Origin: an uncultured Blautia sp.
GTDB taxonomy: Bacteria; Bacillota; Clostridia; Lachnospirales; Lachnospiraceae
Assembly: GCA_958367245.1 (NCBI GenBank)
Contig: CATXEA010000010.1
Span: 1 to 64,000 of the forward strand
Direction: 5' to 3'
Length of the DNA stretch: 64,000 bases
In this document: positions 17,899-27,175 of the stretch, piece after piece
Numbering within the stretch: the first letter of the stretch is position 1
Layout: each line of letters opens with the position of its first letter
The notes under the pieces: generated by a model
Database searches by the model: none
Seen by the model: the letters and a program-made list of their open reading frames with translations, nothing else
Told to the model about the DNA's origin: nothing
Translations under genes and position numbers: made by a program

Positions 17899-18231
17899 AT
17901 GGGAAAAGGAATCCCCGGATTGGAACAGGCATACCACATACTGTTTCTGGCTGCGCTTATTTTTCTTGCAGTGATGGTTGTGCTCTGCCTGATTCGTGCT
18001 ATAATCGGACCGAAAATCGCGGACCGTATTGTGGCAATCAATATGATGGGAACTATGGTTATGGTTATTCTTGGTATTCTGGCTCTGATGCTGGAAGAAG
18101 GATATCTGGTGGATATCTGCATCATTTATGCGATGATCAGTTTCCTTGCAGTTATCGTTCTGACAAAGGTATACATGGGCGTTTACCAGCAGAAAAAAAT
18201 TGAGGAGGAGAAAGAGAATGGCAGTATTTGA
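17899..18231 (+). CDS. mrpF: Mrp-type antiporter subunit F
   Basis: 110 aa with three membrane helices. The motif RAIIGPKIADRIVAINMMGT (about 35-54) is characteristic of MrpF/MnhF. It follows mrpE by 17 bp and overlaps mrpG by 14 bp. GGAGGG precedes the ATG. Confidence 0.93.
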   Translation: MGKGIPGLEQAYHILFLAALIFLAVMVVLCLIRAIIGPKIADRIVAINMMGTMVMVILGILALMLEEGYLVDICIIYAMISFLAVIVLTKVYMGVYQQKKIEEEKENGSI

Positions 18232-18610
18232 ATGGGTGCGTTTCCTTGCCGGAGCAGTGTTTCTGCTTTTGGGGCTTGGGATTTTTTTAATTGAAATCAT
18301 AGGCGTGTTCCGTTTTAAATATGTACTGAACCGTATGCATGCTGCAGCCATGGGCGATACTCTTGGAATCGGTTTTTCACTGATGGGACTGATTCTTATG
18401 AGCGGATGGAATTTCACTTCATTGAAATTGCTGCTTGTGGTTGTATTTTTATGGTTTTCTTCTCCGACATCGTCGCATCTGATAGCCAGACTTGAGGTCA
18501 CGACGAACGAAGATGAGGAAAAAAATTACAGAGAAATATCTCTTCGAAATCTGGAGAAGGAACTTCAGGAAAAAGAAATGAGAGAAAAAGATGAAAAGGA
18601 GGAAGCTTGA
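18218..18610 (+). CDS. mrpG: Mrp-type antiporter subunit G
   Basis: 130 aa from ATG 18218, which has GAGGAGG upstream inside the end of mrpF. The segment GVFRFKYVLNRMHAAAMGDTL matches MrpG (R-x-N-x-x-HAAx-GDTLG). Three membrane helices precede a long, highly charged Glu/Lys tail (about 95-130) that is longer than in Bacillus MrpG. Confidence 0.92.
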   Translation: MAVFEWVRFLAGAVFLLLGLGIFLIEIIGVFRFKYVLNRMHAAAMGDTLGIGFSLMGLILMSGWNFTSLKLLLVVVFLWFSSPTSSHLIARLEVTTNEDEEKNYREISLRNLEKELQEKEMREKDEKEEA

Positions 18611-18612
18611 TT

Positions 18613-18900
18613 ATGGAACTGTTCAGAATTATCCTGTTAGGCTTCCTGCTTGTCTGTGCAGTATCTGTAAGCCTTTCAAAAAAACTGCTGAATTCTATTC
18701 TTATTTATATGTCCTACAGCCTTGTTGTTTCCATTATCTGGGTTCTGCTGGAGTCACCGGATCTTGCGATTACAGAGGCTGCGGTAGGAGCAGGTATCAC
18801 CAGTGTACTGTTTTTTGTAACGCTGAAGAAAATTCATGCAATTGTAGGAACAGAAAAAAAAGAGGAGGGGGAGAAAAAAGATGAGCAGAAAGATTCCTGA
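18613..18900 (+). CDS. MbhD-like subunit (MrpA C-terminal part 1)
   Basis: 95 aa with three membrane helices, starting at ATG 18613 with AAAGGAGGAAGC upstream; a TTG at 18607 is also in frame. The segment LESPDLAITEAAVGAGITSVLFF is typical of the MbhD/DUF4040 domain, which in Bacillus MrpA is fused to the C terminus of the large subunit. Here it is a separate gene, as in membrane-bound hydrogenase and archaeal-type Mrp operons. It overlaps the next gene by 20 bp. Confidence 0.85.
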   Translation: MELFRIILLGFLLVCAVSVSLSKKLLNSILIYMSYSLVVSIIWVLLESPDLAITEAAVGAGITSVLFFVTLKKIHAIVGTEKKEEGEKKDEQKDS

Positions 18901-19852
18901 AAAAGAATATAAAAAGACCCATTCCTTTAAATTCAAACAATGGCTGGACGGAACAAAAGACCCTTATCTTGATGAAGTAGAGATGAAACCGCAGAAAGAA
19001 TTCTGTGAAAATAAAGAGATTATAAAGAAGAGAGAGGAAGAAGATAAGGAAATTTTTCAGCGAGTTTACGATGTGGAACACAATGCAAAAATACGGTTTT
19101 TTAACAGGGCTTATACGGTTTTCAGCGTGCTGTTCTGCATAAGTCTTGTGTTTTTACTTCTGACAGCAGTGTCACATCTCCCGAAATTCGGACAGGGAAA
19201 TAATCCGGTCAATAACGAGGTTTCTCAGAGATATATCGAGAAGGGATTACAGGAAACCGGCGCAGTAAATATTGTGACAGGAATGATTCTTGACTACCGT
19301 GCCTTTGATACTCTGGGCGAATCCCACGTGCTTTTTATCGCTACCTGTACGGTTCTGATTCTTCTTAGAAGTGACAGGAAGAAGGGGAAAAACAGTATCG
19401 AGGATATGGAGGATAACGACCGTATCTATGAACCGAAAAACGACATTATCCTTCAGACAGTTGCAAGGATTCTTGTACCTCCGATTATAATTTTTGGTAT
19501 CTATGTAATTCTTGGAGGACATCTGGGACCTGGAGGCGGATTTTCAGGCGGAGCTGTTATAGGAGCGGGACTGATTCTTTATCTCAATGCTTTCGGTTTC
19601 GCAAAAACAGAGCGTTTCTTTACTGCCAAGACTTATAAATGGATGAGTTTCGGCGCGCTTGCATGTTACGCTCTGGCGAAAAGCTACTCTTTTTACACCG
19701 GAGCAAATCACATTCACAGCATCATTCCGATGGGAACACCGGGGGCTATTTTGAGCAGCGGCCTGATTCTGATTTTGAATATTTGTGTAGGAATTGTAGT
19801 GGCAGGAACAATGTATACATTTTACGCCATGTTCCGGAAAGGAGGGTACTGA
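18881..19852 (+). CDS. mrpB: MbhE-MrpB fusion subunit
   Basis: 323 aa. Residues 1-70 are a highly charged cytosolic extension without a recognised fold. Residues about 73-165 match MbhE (NIVTGMILDYRAFDTLGE followed by a helix), the second C-terminal part of MrpA. Residues about 185-323 are MrpB, with the glycine motif LGGHLGPGGGFSGGAVIGAG. The gene therefore links the displaced MrpA tail to MrpB. It lies between the MbhD-like gene and mrpC with overlap or very short spacing. Confidence 0.88.
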   Translation: MSRKIPEKEYKKTHSFKFKQWLDGTKDPYLDEVEMKPQKEFCENKEIIKKREEEDKEIFQRVYDVEHNAKIRFFNRAYTVFSVLFCISLVFLLLTAVSHLPKFGQGNNPVNNEVSQRYIEKGLQETGAVNIVTGMILDYRAFDTLGESHVLFIATCTVLILLRSDRKKGKNSIEDMEDNDRIYEPKNDIILQTVARILVPPIIIFGIYVILGGHLGPGGGFSGGAVIGAGLILYLNAFGFAKTERFFTAKTYKWMSFGALACYALAKSYSFYTGANHIHSIIPMGTPGAILSSGLILILNICVGIVVAGTMYTFYAMFRKGGY

Positions 19853-19854
19853 TA

Positions 19855-20231
19855 TGGATTTTTCCAATCTTATAACGAATTACGAAGAAGCCGTGGCAGT
19901 GATACTTTTTGGAATTGGATTTTCCAATCTGCTGCTGCAGAAGAATCTGATAAAAAAGATTATCGGATTCAATATTATGGATACAGCCATGTATATGTTT
20001 CTGGCGTTTAAAGGATATATTTCCGGTCGGAAAGCTCCGATTGTAGTAGATGGGATTCAGAGTATGGAAGCGTACATAAACCCGATTCCAAGCGGACTTG
20101 TACTTACGGGAATTGTGGTATCTGTGTCTGTCACAGCGCTGATGCTTTCCCTTACTATTCGTCTGTACAGACGGTATCATACTTTAGATTTGGATGAGAT
20201 TTCTACCCGTCTTGAGAAGGAGGGTCTGTGA
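19855..20231 (+). CDS. mrpC: Mrp-type antiporter subunit C (NuoK-like)
   Basis: 125 aa with three membrane helices; ATG at 19855 follows GGAGGG. The core FGIGFSNLLLQKNLIKKIIG and the segment INPIPSGLVLTGIVVSVSVTA match MrpC/NuoK. The stop shares its last base with the start of the next gene (TGATG at 20229-20233). Confidence 0.9.
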
Positions 20232-21742
20232 TGCAGTTTGTTCAGAATTTTCCGTTTATGAGTATTATCCTGACCCTGTTTTCCGGTCCGCTTTCATCTA
20301 TTCTGAGTGGGAAAAAAGCGAAATATCTTAATCTTGCAGTGATTTCAATTGTAGGTGTGATGTCTGCAGCAGTGCTTGCCTTTACGGTTAGTACAGGAGA
20401 GCCGTATGTATATATGATGGGGCATTTTCCGGCGCCGTGGGGAAATGAAATCCGCGTAGGCGTGCTGGAAGGGCTGATGGCTGTTTTCTTCTGTATTATC
20501 ATGTTTTTGTCCATGCTGGGGGGAATTAAGGAAAGAGAGAGGGAGATTGAGGAATCCAAGCAGAATCTTTATTATATTATGGTAAATCTTCTGTTGTCTT
20601 CTCTGTTGGCGCTGATTTATACAAACGACCTTTTCACTGCTTATGTGTTTGTGGAAATCAATACAATCTCTGCCTGCGGACTGATTATGATCCGTCAGAA
20701 CGGACGTACTTTTGTTGCTGCGACCAGATATATGATTATGAGTCTTCTGGGCTCAGGTATGCTTCTTATGGGAATTTGTTTCCTGTATGGACTTACAGGA
20801 CACCTTCTTATGAGCAATATTCAGGAAGCAGTAGCAGCGCTGAATCAGACAGGGGCATATCATTTGCCGCTGGTGATTTCGCTGGGTATGATTTCTGTTG
20901 GTCTTGCCGTGAAAAGCGCGCTGTTTCCGTTTCATGGATGGCTTCCGGATGCATATGGATATTCTACTGTTTCTTCTGCATCCATTTTATCTTCCCTTGT
21001 GTCAAAAGGCTATATTTTCCTTTTGATAAAAGTAATGTTCCGCGTGTTTGGATTTGCAGTTGTATGGGACAGTAAGGTTATCAACGTGCTTTTTGTGTTC
21101 GGTATTGCGGGAATGATTATTGGTTCTATTGATGCGATTCGCTCCAGAAATATCAGGAGGATGATCGCATATTCATCGGTAGCGCAGATTGGCTATATTT
21201 ACATGGGCTTCGGACTGGGCAGTATGGAAGGCTTTATTGCCAGTATTTTTCATGTTCTGTCCCATGCGGCGACGAAATCCCTGCTCTTTGTATCTGCGTC
21301 CGGTTTAACGGAAGCGTCCGGAAATAACGCTGTTTTTGGTGAACTTACAGGAGCGGGATTCAGAAATAAGGTGGCGGGAGTTGCGTTTACAGTAGGCTCT
21401 CTGTCCATGGTAGGTCTTCCGGCATTCTCGGGATTTATCTCCAAGCTTCTGTTTGCCCAGGCGGCTGCGGGACACCATGACTGGAAGGTACTTCCGACGC
21501 TCATTGCTCTTGCTATCAGTACTGTGTTAAATACGGTATATTTCCTGAAAACAGTGATTCGTATTTACACGCCTATGCCGAAAGCAGAATGTAAAAAGAA
21601 GGAGTATATGACGATTACCATGAGACAGCAGCCTGTGAAATTTGCAGCTCTTGTCTGCTTTATCATCATAAACCTGATACTTGGTCTGTTCTCACAGCCA
21701 ATTGTCACGCTGATTTCAGACGGTCTGAAAATGTTTGCATAG
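20231..21742 (+). CDS. mrpD: Antiporter-like large subunit 1 (MrpD/NuoN type)
   Basis: 503 aa, about 14 membrane helices. Key ion-path residues of this family are present: the TM5 Glu in FTAYVFVEINTISA and the TM7 Lys in AVKSALFPFHGWLPDAYG, with a further Lys in SSLVSKGYIFLL. Subunits of this kind carry H+ or Na+ through half-channels in Mrp, complex I and energy-converting hydrogenases. This is the first of four consecutive paralogues. Confidence 0.9.
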   Translation: MQFVQNFPFMSIILTLFSGPLSSILSGKKAKYLNLAVISIVGVMSAAVLAFTVSTGEPYVYMMGHFPAPWGNEIRVGVLEGLMAVFFCIIMFLSMLGGIKEREREIEESKQNLYYIMVNLLLSSLLALIYTNDLFTAYVFVEINTISACGLIMIRQNGRTFVAATRYMIMSLLGSGMLLMGICFLYGLTGHLLMSNIQEAVAALNQTGAYHLPLVISLGMISVGLAVKSALFPFHGWLPDAYGYSTVSSASILSSLVSKGYIFLLIKVMFRVFGFAVVWDSKVINVLFVFGIAGMIIGSIDAIRSRNIRRMIAYSSVAQIGYIYMGFGLGSMEGFIASIFHVLSHAATKSLLFVSASGLTEASGNNAVFGELTGAGFRNKVAGVAFTVGSLSMVGLPAFSGFISKLLFAQAAAGHHDWKVLPTLIALAISTVLNTVYFLKTVIRIYTPMPKAECKKKEYMTITMRQQPVKFAALVCFIIINLILGLFSQPIVTLISDGLKMFA

Positions 21743-21753
21743 GAGGAAGAGAG

Positions 21754-23274
21754 ATGAGTTTGATATTATTGTCGGTATTTCTCCCGACTGTATCGGGAAT
21801 ACTGCTGGTGGTGTCCTCTTTTTTGGAGCATTTAAAGACGGGTACTGCGGCGGAAGAAAGAAAAAAAGGAAGTCTTAAAAGGCTTCATTTATATGTGGGA
21901 ATCATTCTGATTCTCACAGCGCTTCTTGCTCTTACAGCGGCATGGACAGGAGAGAAGGAGTTTACACTTTTTTATCTTATGAAGGATATTCCAATATACT
22001 TCAAGGTGGATAATCTGGGAAGATTCTTCGTTACTTTTGTAAGTATTGTATGGGTGCTTGCAGGTATTTACTCATTTACCTATATGAAGCATGAGGGAGA
22101 GGAGAAGAGATTCTTCGGCTGTTATCTGCTGGTTTACGGGATTTTGATTGCTTTGGACTTCTCCGGAAATCTGGTAACATTTTATCTGTTTTATGAGCTT
22201 ATGACACTGGCGTCTGTGCCCCTTGTTATGCACAGCGGTATGCGTGAATCCATTATGGCAGGACTGAAATATCTGTTTTATTCCATGTGCGGAGCTTATA
22301 TGGGACTCTTCGGAATCTTCTTTTTATACAGGTATTGCGATACCCTTTCCTTTGTGGAAGGCGGCTCATTAAATGCTGCACTTGTATCCGGAAATGAGAA
22401 GCTTCTTATGATTGCAGTATTTAGTATGCTGATCGGATTTGGGGCGAAAGCAGGTATGTTTCCTCTTCATGCATGGCTTCCGACAGCGCATCCGGTAGCG
22501 CCTTCACCTGCTTCCGCAGTGTTGTCCGGTGTGATTGTAAAGTCCGGTGTGCTTGCGATGATTCGCGTGGTTTTCTATGTTGCAGGAGCAGAGTTTATCA
22601 GGGGAACCTGGGTGCAGACAGCCTGGATGATTCTGTCATTGATTACTGTTTTTATGGGCTCCATGCTTGCGTACAGGGAGAAGGTATTCAAGAAACGTCT
22701 TGCCTATTCTACGGTAAGTCAGGTTTCCTATATCCTGTTCGGACTTTCTCTGCTGCAGCCGCAGGCTATGACAGGCGCTCTTTTGCATACAGTATTTCAT
22801 GCCTTTATTAAGTGCGGTCTTTTCCTGACAGCAGGAATTTTTATCTTCTGCTGTGGAAAAAGCAGGGTAGAAGAGTTAAAGGGAATCGGCAGAAAAATGC
22901 CGAAAACCTTGTGGTGCTTTACATTCGCATCACTGGCTCTGATCGGAATTCCTCCTGCCAGCGGTTTTGTCAGCAAGTGGCATCTGGCGCAGGGAGCGCT
23001 TGGCGCACCGGTGGGAATCCTGCGCTATATCGGGCCTGCTGTGCTGCTTTTGAGCGCGCTTCTCACAGCCGGATATCTGCTTCCGATTGTGATGAACGGA
23101 TTTTTCCCGGGAACAGATTTCGATGAAAAAAAGGCGGGGAATGCAGAGCTTAAAGAGGCGCCCGCAGGAATGTTGATTCCGCTTATGGTACTGGCAGGGT
23201 TAAGTCTTCTGCTTGGAATTTTCCCCAGTCCGTTGACAGATTTTGTCAGCAGGATTGCGGAAGCTTTGATGTAG
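21754..23274 (+). CDS. Antiporter-like large subunit 2
   Basis: 506 aa, polytopic. The conserved Glu is in VTFYLFYELMTLASVPLVMH and the conserved Lys in GFGAKAGMFPLHAWLPTAHP, with KSGVLAMIR following. It belongs to the proton-conducting membrane transporter family (NuoL/M/N, MrpA/D). GGAGGAAGAG precedes the ATG, 11 bp after subunit 1. Confidence 0.88.
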   Translation: MSLILLSVFLPTVSGILLVVSSFLEHLKTGTAAEERKKGSLKRLHLYVGIILILTALLALTAAWTGEKEFTLFYLMKDIPIYFKVDNLGRFFVTFVSIVWVLAGIYSFTYMKHEGEEKRFFGCYLLVYGILIALDFSGNLVTFYLFYELMTLASVPLVMHSGMRESIMAGLKYLFYSMCGAYMGLFGIFFLYRYCDTLSFVEGGSLNAALVSGNEKLLMIAVFSMLIGFGAKAGMFPLHAWLPTAHPVAPSPASAVLSGVIVKSGVLAMIRVVFYVAGAEFIRGTWVQTAWMILSLITVFMGSMLAYREKVFKKRLAYSTVSQVSYILFGLSLLQPQAMTGALLHTVFHAFIKCGLFLTAGIFIFCCGKSRVEELKGIGRKMPKTLWCFTFASLALIGIPPASGFVSKWHLAQGALGAPVGILRYIGPAVLLLSALLTAGYLLPIVMNGFFPGTDFDEKKAGNAELKEAPAGMLIPLMVLAGLSLLLGIFPSPLTDFVSRIAEALM

Positions 23275-23290
23275 AAAGGGGGAGGAAAAA

Positions 23291-24766
23291 TTGAATTCAG
23301 TGATTATGCCGATCGTGATTTTGCTCCCGATTTTCTGCGGGGCGCTTGTGCCGGTTCTTCCTTTTAAGAGCCGCAGACAGATGGAATTTTATATTGAAAC
23401 TGCAGTGATTCTCAACTCGGTTCTTGTTGTTTACATGCTGTTTCACCGTCCGGACGAGGTGTTTACGATGTTCCGTCTGACCGGAAATTTAAGTATCAGT
23501 TTTCGTCTGGATGACCTTGGAACAGTGTTTGCAGCTATTGTTTCACTGCTCTGGCCGCTGGCATCTCTGTATGCCTTTGAATATATGCAGCACGAAGGAC
23601 ATGAAAAGGTTTTCTTTATGTTTTACACTATGACATACGGAATTACTCTTGGAATTGCTCTTTCCGACGATATTTTGACCATGTATTGTTTCTATGAGAT
23701 GCTGACTCTGGTTACACTGCCTTTGATTATGCATACTCTTTCGAGAAATGCGATACTGGCAAGCCGTACCTATCTTTATTATTCTCTGGGCGGCGCAGCC
23801 TTTGCTTTTATCGGGATGATTTTTATTCTGATTTATGGAGACAATTCTCAGTTTATTCCGGGAGGAGTGCTTAACCTTGTCAAAATCGGAAACAAAGGAA
23901 ATACCCTTCTTTTGGTTTACGTGCTTTGTTTTATGGGATTCAGTGTGAAGACTGCTATGTGGCCGTTCGGGGCATGGCTTCCCAAGGCAGGCGTTGCGCC
24001 TACTCCGGTAACGGCTCTGCTTCATGCGGTTGCAGTTGTTAAAGCAGGCGCTTTTGCGGTAATCCGTGTTACATATTATAGTTTTGGAACAGAGTTTCTC
24101 AGAGGAACCTGGGCGCAGAATGTATTGATGGTATTTGTGATTTTTACTATTGTATATGGGTGCAGCCGTGCTTTGAAGGAAACTCATTTCAAACGCAGGC
24201 TCGCCTATTCTACCATGAGTAACCTGTCTTATATTTTGTTCGGCGTAGTTTTGATGTCGCCGGCAGGTCTTGTGGGAGCGCTGAGTCATATGATTTTTCA
24301 TGCAGTAATGAAAATCAGTTCGTTCTTCTGTGCAGGTGCGGTAATCTGTAAAACAGAGAAGAACTATATACATGAGCTGGATGGACTTGGAAGAAAAATG
24401 CCTGTTGTATTCACTGTGTTTACTATTTCCGGACTGGCGTTAATGGGAGTGCCGGGACTGCCCGGATTTATCAGCAAATGGAATCTTGCAAAAGCAGCAG
24501 TTCTGGATGGAGGAACTCTGGCGGTAGTCGGAATGGGAGCTCTTCTTGTATCGGCTCTTTTGACTGCGATTTATATGATGACGATTTCTGTGCGCGCCTT
24601 TTTCCCCGGCAAAAACTTTGATTATCAGAAGCTGGAGGGAGTGAAGGATCCGGGAATTCAAATGCTTCTTCCGCTGCTTGTTTTTGTGGCAGTAATGTTT
24701 GTATTCGGACTTCATTCCCAGCCTGTAATTTCAGCGCTCACGGATTTGGCGTCCTTTGTGAAATAG
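23291..24766 (+). CDS. Antiporter-like large subunit 3
   Basis: 491 aa, polytopic. The Glu is in LTMYCFYEMLTLVTLPLIMH and the Lys in GFSVKTAMWPFGAWLPKAG. The start is TTG at 23291, since GGGGGAGG ends 6 nt before it and the next ATG (23306) is too far from that site. It is closest in layout to subunit 2, so the pair looks like a duplication. Confidence 0.87.
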   Translation: MNSVIMPIVILLPIFCGALVPVLPFKSRRQMEFYIETAVILNSVLVVYMLFHRPDEVFTMFRLTGNLSISFRLDDLGTVFAAIVSLLWPLASLYAFEYMQHEGHEKVFFMFYTMTYGITLGIALSDDILTMYCFYEMLTLVTLPLIMHTLSRNAILASRTYLYYSLGGAAFAFIGMIFILIYGDNSQFIPGGVLNLVKIGNKGNTLLLVYVLCFMGFSVKTAMWPFGAWLPKAGVAPTPVTALLHAVAVVKAGAFAVIRVTYYSFGTEFLRGTWAQNVLMVFVIFTIVYGCSRALKETHFKRRLAYSTMSNLSYILFGVVLMSPAGLVGALSHMIFHAVMKISSFFCAGAVICKTEKNYIHELDGLGRKMPVVFTVFTISGLALMGVPGLPGFISKWNLAKAAVLDGGTLAVVGMGALLVSALLTAIYMMTISVRAFFPGKNFDYQKLEGVKDPGIQMLLPLLVFVAVMFVFGLHSQPVISALTDLASFVK

Positions 24767-24781
24767 AAGGGAGGAGTGAAA

Positions 24782-26863
24782 ATGGGATTTTTGATAGGTA
24801 TGCTTGTGTTTTTCCCCTTCCTTGGCGGTCTTGTCTGCAGTGCGGCGGGGAAAAGAAATGAGAAAGTCAGGGATTGTCTGGCTGCGGCAGTGACAGTTCT
24901 GGAGCTTGCACTGATTCTGGCAGCTTTCATCTGGAACAGAGATGCAATCTTGCAGCAGAGTGATGTCTGGAACAGCGCGGTGGCTTCGCTTTGTCTCAAA
25001 GATATCTGCGGCATGGGGCTGAATTTCCAGCTTGACGGCTTCCGCCTGATATACGGAATGGTAGCCGCTTTTATGTGGACTATGGCATGTCTGATGTCAA
25101 AGGAATATCTGAAGCATCACGAGAACAGAAACCGTTTTTATCTGTTTCTTTTGCTGACTCTCGGAGCGACAATGGGAGTTTTCCTGTCCGCAGATTTGTT
25201 TACAACATTTATTTTCTTTGAAATTATGTCCTTTACCTCCTATGTGTGGGTGGTACAGGAAGAAAATCAGCCGTCTATACGGGCTGCAGGGACATATCTT
25301 GCAGTGGCAGTGATTGGTGGTCTTGTAATGCTCATGGGTATTTTTATGCTGTACCATGAGCTTGGTACTGTGGCTGTTGACCAGCTCCACGAAGCTGTGC
25401 AGCAGTGTGAAAATAAAGCTGTGATTTATGCATCCGGCGCCTGCATGCTGGTGGGATTCGGCGCCAAAGCAGGTGCATTTCCTCTTCATATCTGGCTTCC
25501 CAAGGCGCATCCTGTTGCGCCGGCTCCGGCGTCCGCTTTGCTGTCCGGTATCCTGACAAAGACAGGTATATACGGAATGCTTCTGCTTTCGGCAAACCTC
25601 TTTCTCCATGATGGAGTATGGGGAGCGCTCATTCTGGCTCTTGGAGTGGCAACTATGCTGGGAGGCGCGCTGCTGGCAGTCTTTTCCATTGATTTAAAGA
25701 GGACGCTTGCCTGTTCCTCCATGTCCCAGATCGGGTTTATTATGGTTGGTATCGGTATGCAGGGACTTCTGGGAGAGGAGAATGCTCTGGCTGTTCACGG
25801 AACTTTTCTTCATATGATGAACCATTCTATGATTAAGCTTGTTTTATTTCTTGCGGCAGGCGTGGTGTTTATGAATACCCATGCCCTTGACCTGAATGAA
25901 ATCCGTGGATTCGGAAGGAAGAAACCATTCCTGAAAGGAGTTTTTCTTATCGGCGCGCTGGCAATCGGCGGAATTCCTTTTTTCGGAGGCTATGTGAGTA
26001 AAACCTTGCTTCACGAAAGTATTGTGGAATTCGGCGGAGGCTGGCTTATGAAGGCAGTGGAATACAGCTTTCTGTTTTCCGGAGGTCTGACTGTCGCATA
26101 TATGACGAAGCTTTTTGTAGCTGTATTTATAGAACCTAATACATCTGCAAAAGTGCAGAAAAAATATGACAGTCAGAAGAAATATATCAATCCCCAGTCA
26201 GCGTTTGTTCTTGCTGTCAGCGCAGGAGCGCTTCTTATTTGGGGACTTTTCCCGGAAAATCTGATGGATAAGGCAGCGCAATTGGGTCAGGGAATCATGC
26301 GTCTTGCGCACTTCGGGGAAAGAGTAGCGTATTTTGACCTTAAAAATCTTTCAGGAGCCGCAATTTCCATAGGAATCGGAGTGGTTGTTTATCTGTTCTT
26401 TATCAGGAAAGTTCTTATGGAAAAAACTGCCGGAGGAGACAGATATGTGAATCGCTGGTTCGCATGGTTTGATGTGGAAAATCTTATTTACAGACCGTTG
26501 CTGTTGGGGCTTCTTCCTCTTCTCGGAGGTCTGGTATGCAGAGTGCTCGACAGTTTTCTGGACGGGGTGATCGTATTCCTCAGAAAGAGTATTTACCGTG
26601 ACAGCCCTCTTCCCCATGAGCTTACAGAGGGAACTTTATTTACACTGAGCGTTGGTGTTGTTCTCAATCGTTTTCGGGATGTGGCAAACAGCACATGGAG
26701 ACGCAAAAGACCGATTGAGAGGGATTATGTTCATTATCTTGCCGTCCGTCGTGCGGAAAGCAGGCAGAACAGCGTGGTTATCCGAAGAAGTATGTCTTTC
26801 GCACTGCTTCTCACCTGTATCGGACTGATGCTGACACTGTTTTATCTGATTATATTGTGGTAA
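24782..26863 (+). CDS. Antiporter-like large subunit 4 (MrpA/NuoL-like)
   Basis: 693 aa from ATG 24782 (GGGAGG upstream; an in-frame GTG lies at 24776). The antiporter core has Glu in FTTFIFFEIMSFTSYVWVV and Lys in GFGAKAGAFPLHIWLPKAHP. About 200 extra C-terminal residues follow, including a membrane helix near 525-545, an RKSIYRDSPLPHELTEGTLF segment and a last helix at the end. This tail is unlike the MbhD/MbhE tail of MrpA. It resembles the long C terminus of NuoL/HyfB-like subunits only loosely. It closes the operon. Confidence 0.85.
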   Translation: MGFLIGMLVFFPFLGGLVCSAAGKRNEKVRDCLAAAVTVLELALILAAFIWNRDAILQQSDVWNSAVASLCLKDICGMGLNFQLDGFRLIYGMVAAFMWTMACLMSKEYLKHHENRNRFYLFLLLTLGATMGVFLSADLFTTFIFFEIMSFTSYVWVVQEENQPSIRAAGTYLAVAVIGGLVMLMGIFMLYHELGTVAVDQLHEAVQQCENKAVIYASGACMLVGFGAKAGAFPLHIWLPKAHPVAPAPASALLSGILTKTGIYGMLLLSANLFLHDGVWGALILALGVATMLGGALLAVFSIDLKRTLACSSMSQIGFIMVGIGMQGLLGEENALAVHGTFLHMMNHSMIKLVLFLAAGVVFMNTHALDLNEIRGFGRKKPFLKGVFLIGALAIGGIPFFGGYVSKTLLHESIVEFGGGWLMKAVEYSFLFSGGLTVAYMTKLFVAVFIEPNTSAKVQKKYDSQKKYINPQSAFVLAVSAGALLIWGLFPENLMDKAAQLGQGIMRLAHFGERVAYFDLKNLSGAAISIGIGVVVYLFFIRKVLMEKTAGGDRYVNRWFAWFDVENLIYRPLLLGLLPLLGGLVCRVLDSFLDGVIVFLRKSIYRDSPLPHELTEGTLFTLSVGVVLNRFRDVANSTWRRKRPIERDYVHYLAVRRAESRQNSVVIRRSMSFALLLTCIGLMLTLFYLIILW

Positions 26864-26868
26864 ATGTA

Positions 26869-26899
26869 TGCTGCCGTATCTTTAAGGGGCACGGCAGCA
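26869..26899 (+). terminator. Stem-loop after the antiporter operon
   Basis: TGCTGCCGT (26869-26877) pairs with ACGGCAGCA (26891-26899). No U-tract follows, so it may protect the mRNA 3' end or be a weak terminator. A second small palindrome, AAAGCGT/ACGCTTT, is at 26904-26918. Confidence 0.5.
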
Positions 26900-26936
26900 A
26901 GTAAAAGCGTAACGCTTTAAACTACGAAAATAATGA

Positions 26937-26965
26937 TTGACAAGAATGAAAAAAAGGTTTAATAT
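26937..26965 (+). promoter_or_regulatory. Promoter of the DAHP synthase leader
   Basis: TTGACA (26937-26942), a 17-bp spacer and TAATAT (26960-26965). The predicted start near 26972 leaves a leader of about 285 nt. A GTAAAAAGCGTTAA sequence at 26966-26979 echoes GTAAAAGCGTAAC upstream (26901-26913) and could be an operator. Confidence 0.65.
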
Positions 26966-27037
26966 GTAAAAAGCGTTAAGGCATATTTTTGATATGTATT
27001 AAAGGATAAATGATTGATAAAGATGGAGGATACAACC

Positions 27038-27145
27038 GTGGCAGAGAAGATGCAGAACTTTGATTCAGCAGAATTTATGTATTTTGGTTACTTGGGCTAT
27101 TATTTCGGCACAGGTTCTTTTTGCTGCGGAGAATATCACGAATAG
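27038..27145 (+). CDS. Phe/Tyr-rich leader peptide of the DAHP synthase gene
   Basis: 35 aa, with GTG start and GGAGG 8 nt upstream; an in-frame ATG at 27023 would add five residues but lacks a good ribosome site. Ten of 35 residues are aromatic, five Phe and five Tyr, most of them packed in the stretch FMYFGYLGYYFGTGSF. An intrinsic terminator starts 31 nt after the stop, and the DAHP synthase gene follows. This is the layout of a transcription-attenuation leader such as those of phe and trp operons: scarcity of charged tRNA-Phe or tRNA-Tyr would stall the ribosome in the aromatic stretch and favour read-through. The function is inferred from composition and layout. Confidence 0.85.
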   Translation: MAEKMQNFDSAEFMYFGYLGYYFGTGSFCCGEYHE

Positions 27146-27175
27146 TATCTTTACGGGAAGAATGAGGTAAAGACG

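Noticed and set aside
17414..26863. Complex I or energy-converting hydrogenase operon
   Set aside because: No NuoH-, NuoB-, NuoD- or hydrogenase-like genes accompany the antiporter subunits.
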